Positions 63,601 to 64,000 of a stretch of 64,000 bases of DNA are shown piece by piece. The translations under genes and the position numbers were made by a program. The stretch is from assembly GCA_019186965.1 (NCBI GenBank), contig JABARV010000002.1, positions 1 to 64,000 on the forward strand. Direction: 5' to 3'. Every line of letters begins with the position of its first letter. The stretch's first letter is position 1. This DNA comes from Turneriella sp. (lineage in GTDB: Bacteria > Spirochaetota > Leptospiria > Turneriellales > Turneriellaceae). The notes beneath the pieces were generated by a model. That model saw nothing but the letters and a program-made list of their open reading frames with translations. It was not told the origin of the DNA and searched no databases.

Positions 63601-64000
63601 TTTTAGAGAGCAGCTCAACCTCTTTAGTATCATCGGGCTTATTATGCTCATGGGGCTTGTGACGAAGAACTCGATTCTCTTGGTTGACTACGCGTTGCAG
63701 CGTGTGCGGCGGGGCATGAGCCTCAACGACGCAATTTTTGAAGCGGGTAAGGCGCGGCTACGCCCCATCCTCATGACATCGTTTGCGATGATTGCGGGAA
63801 CCCTCCCGTTGGCATTGGGTTTAGGCGAGGCAGCGAAACAACGCACCGCCATGGGGATTGCCATCATCGGTGGTTTAGTTTTCTCCACACTCATGACACT
63901 CTTCTTCGTGCCTGCCGTTTTTGGTTACATCGACCGCTTCCGTGAATGGATTGAACACCGCTTTAGGCCAGATTACGATATGACGCTCGTGGGCAACCAC
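60605..64000 (+). CDS. RND efflux transporter (AcrB/MexB-like), runs off window
   Basis: An open frame reaches the window end (>1130 residues). It starts MNIAAFSIKRPIFVTSLVIL, the usual RND first helix (an ATG six codons upstream is also possible). It has porter domains (DLFPDVNVPFITITTTYAGA), the TM4 motif GLLVDDAIVVRENIF with paired Asp, and later NSILLVDYALQRVRRG. Unlike AcrB it carries a ~90-residue helical, Lys/Glu-rich insertion just before TM2 (about residues 335-425). No adaptor or channel gene is visible. Substrate unknown; metal-RND methionines are not seen. Confidence 0.9.
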   Translation, partial: MNIAAFSIKRPIFVTSLVILMLSTGWISLHRIGVDLFPDVNVPFITITTTYAGAGPEEIETLISKKIEEEVASISGLKRVSSDNQEGVSLVMCEFYLGQDIKEAEQQVRNKLGKVRRDLPDDIDEPLVQRFDPADQPIVRLSVAADLPPAKLYDYIDQKLKPRFEQIPNVGAVRISGGQKREIQVEVDRNLLNSNQMTLTWIANNLRSYGANVPVGKKETGDKEIAFRTMGRFEKLKQIENTVISFGGDVGSALLLKKLAKVYDGVEDAKSVAFLYLPVDDDPIDLNGKPIDQSKMVRERRPAMVVDVYKQSNSNTVAVAEATLKLMDKINEDLRPQALRDLNTLKAMIRKGDKRDRLTAQIQKIQNEKFVKENSNILAALKSLEAQVSKEPRAPETSNILRDLKKDINKATAAPEISLILNSARWIQINVDDVRETIIFGALLAVLVVYLFLGNVRSTIITGLALPNSLLGAFILMLAMGFTINVITLLALSLSIGLLVDDAIVVRENIFRKMEEGEPSVKAAETGTQEVLLAVVATTMTVIAVFLPVGFLSGIVGQFLRQLGLTVVFAMTISLFDAITMAPMLSAYFGGHVHDKPNILIRYFNKFQDWLEATYASIMKFTLRRPLVTLGLSFVVMIVNCGSCFTVKNTFFPPNTQPEFLVNFEMPPGTSLEGSKKMAEEIEKRLSKLPEVHMIASVAGTYTGLANKGELGIVLVDRKWRKRETWQLKDVARNMLKDLSYAKVSVNDYSAVGGGVMYPFNLNLSGENLDELEKYSASVIEQLKKIPDFIDISSDYQTGKPEFQVQLDPDRMQQVGVGPAAAGNELRLHVAGGIVGKFYDNGLEYDIRMRLREDQRDLKTSFAKSYVPNLSQPSRPIPLSILGKGEVKAGPSNISRQDRSRVIKLHANLAPGGALGNAVAAAKKLIHEKAPPPDGVHLVFWGQAEDLKELMDNMVVAFGLALLFIYLVLASLYESFITPVTILFAIPPAISGAFVSLAIFREQLNLFSIIGLIMLMGLVTKNSILLVDYALQRVRRGMSLNDAIFEAGKARLRPILMTSFAMIAGTLPLALGLGEAAKQRTAMGIAIIGGLVFSTLMTLFFVPAVFGYIDRFREWIEHRFRPDYDMTLVGNH

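Overview
The window looks like chromosomal DNA of a spirochaete of the Leptospirales (Leptospira/Turneriella/Leptonema side). This is inferred from family content, not from a marker search. The clues are a DUF1554 surface lipoprotein, many lipoproteins with loose spirochaetal lipoboxes (Cys after Asn, Ser, Thr or Lys), large OmpA/beta-barrel proteins, a SpoIIE-type phosphatase, and a DAP-type MurE. Base composition is moderate by eye, with visibly GC-richer stretches over the two exported GH13 enzymes and the last RND pump. Coding density is high and many genes overlap by 4 bases. I saw no tRNA, rRNA or CRISPR.

Layout. 1-490: edge of an IS1182-like element that has cut a doxX gene. 508-2670: serS, then a PIN toxin/antitoxin cassette between two 49-base copies of the serS 3' end, then a miniature inverted-repeat element. 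2730-8702: copper/silver efflux locus, a small Cys/His-rich exported protein followed by cusC-cusB-cusA. 8688-18411 (minus): five-gene alpha-glucan operon with an exported GH13 debranching lipoprotein, an outer-membrane barrel, glycogen synthase, a GlgX-like debranching enzyme and a GAF/Fis-type regulator. 18515-21874: carB. 21892-26359: signalling cluster with a CheA fused to a CheC-like phosphatase domain, a two-TM sensor and a STAS/zinc-ribbon protein. 26387-33300: acyltransferase, a large OmpA protein, SPOR protein, N-acetyltransferase, LytR-type protein and RsfS. 33362-38642: envelope and housekeeping genes, plus a 5'-truncated DNA methylase. 38649-47714: DUF1554 lipoprotein, murE, an isolated nuoD, an N-terminally eroded SpoIIE phosphatase, rpsO-pnp and an M16 peptidase. 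47721-50216: a second exported GH13 lipoprotein. 50334-54501: a second TA pair, then a lipoprotein pair, the second member of which is split by an intact IS5-type element. 54736-64000: gdhA, a haem-copper oxidase operon (subunit II with fused cytochrome c, subunit I, SCO), a di-iron COG3687 protein and, divergently, an RND pump running off the end.

The most striking observations are: (i) the CheA-CheW-CheC fusion with an exact CheC/CheX phosphatase motif; (ii) a haem-copper oxidase subunit I with Asn where the cross-linked Tyr should be, beside an intact CuA subunit, so possibly a nitric oxide reductase; (iii) an operon that joins outside glucan debranching, an outer-membrane channel and inside glycogen metabolism; (iv) a MITE family with GAGCCTG-type ends, one copy with the same TTAG target duplication as the complete IS; (v) the serS-end duplication flanking a toxin-antitoxin cassette; (vi) an RsfS with a histone-H1-like tail that contains its own Shine-Dalgarno and start codon.
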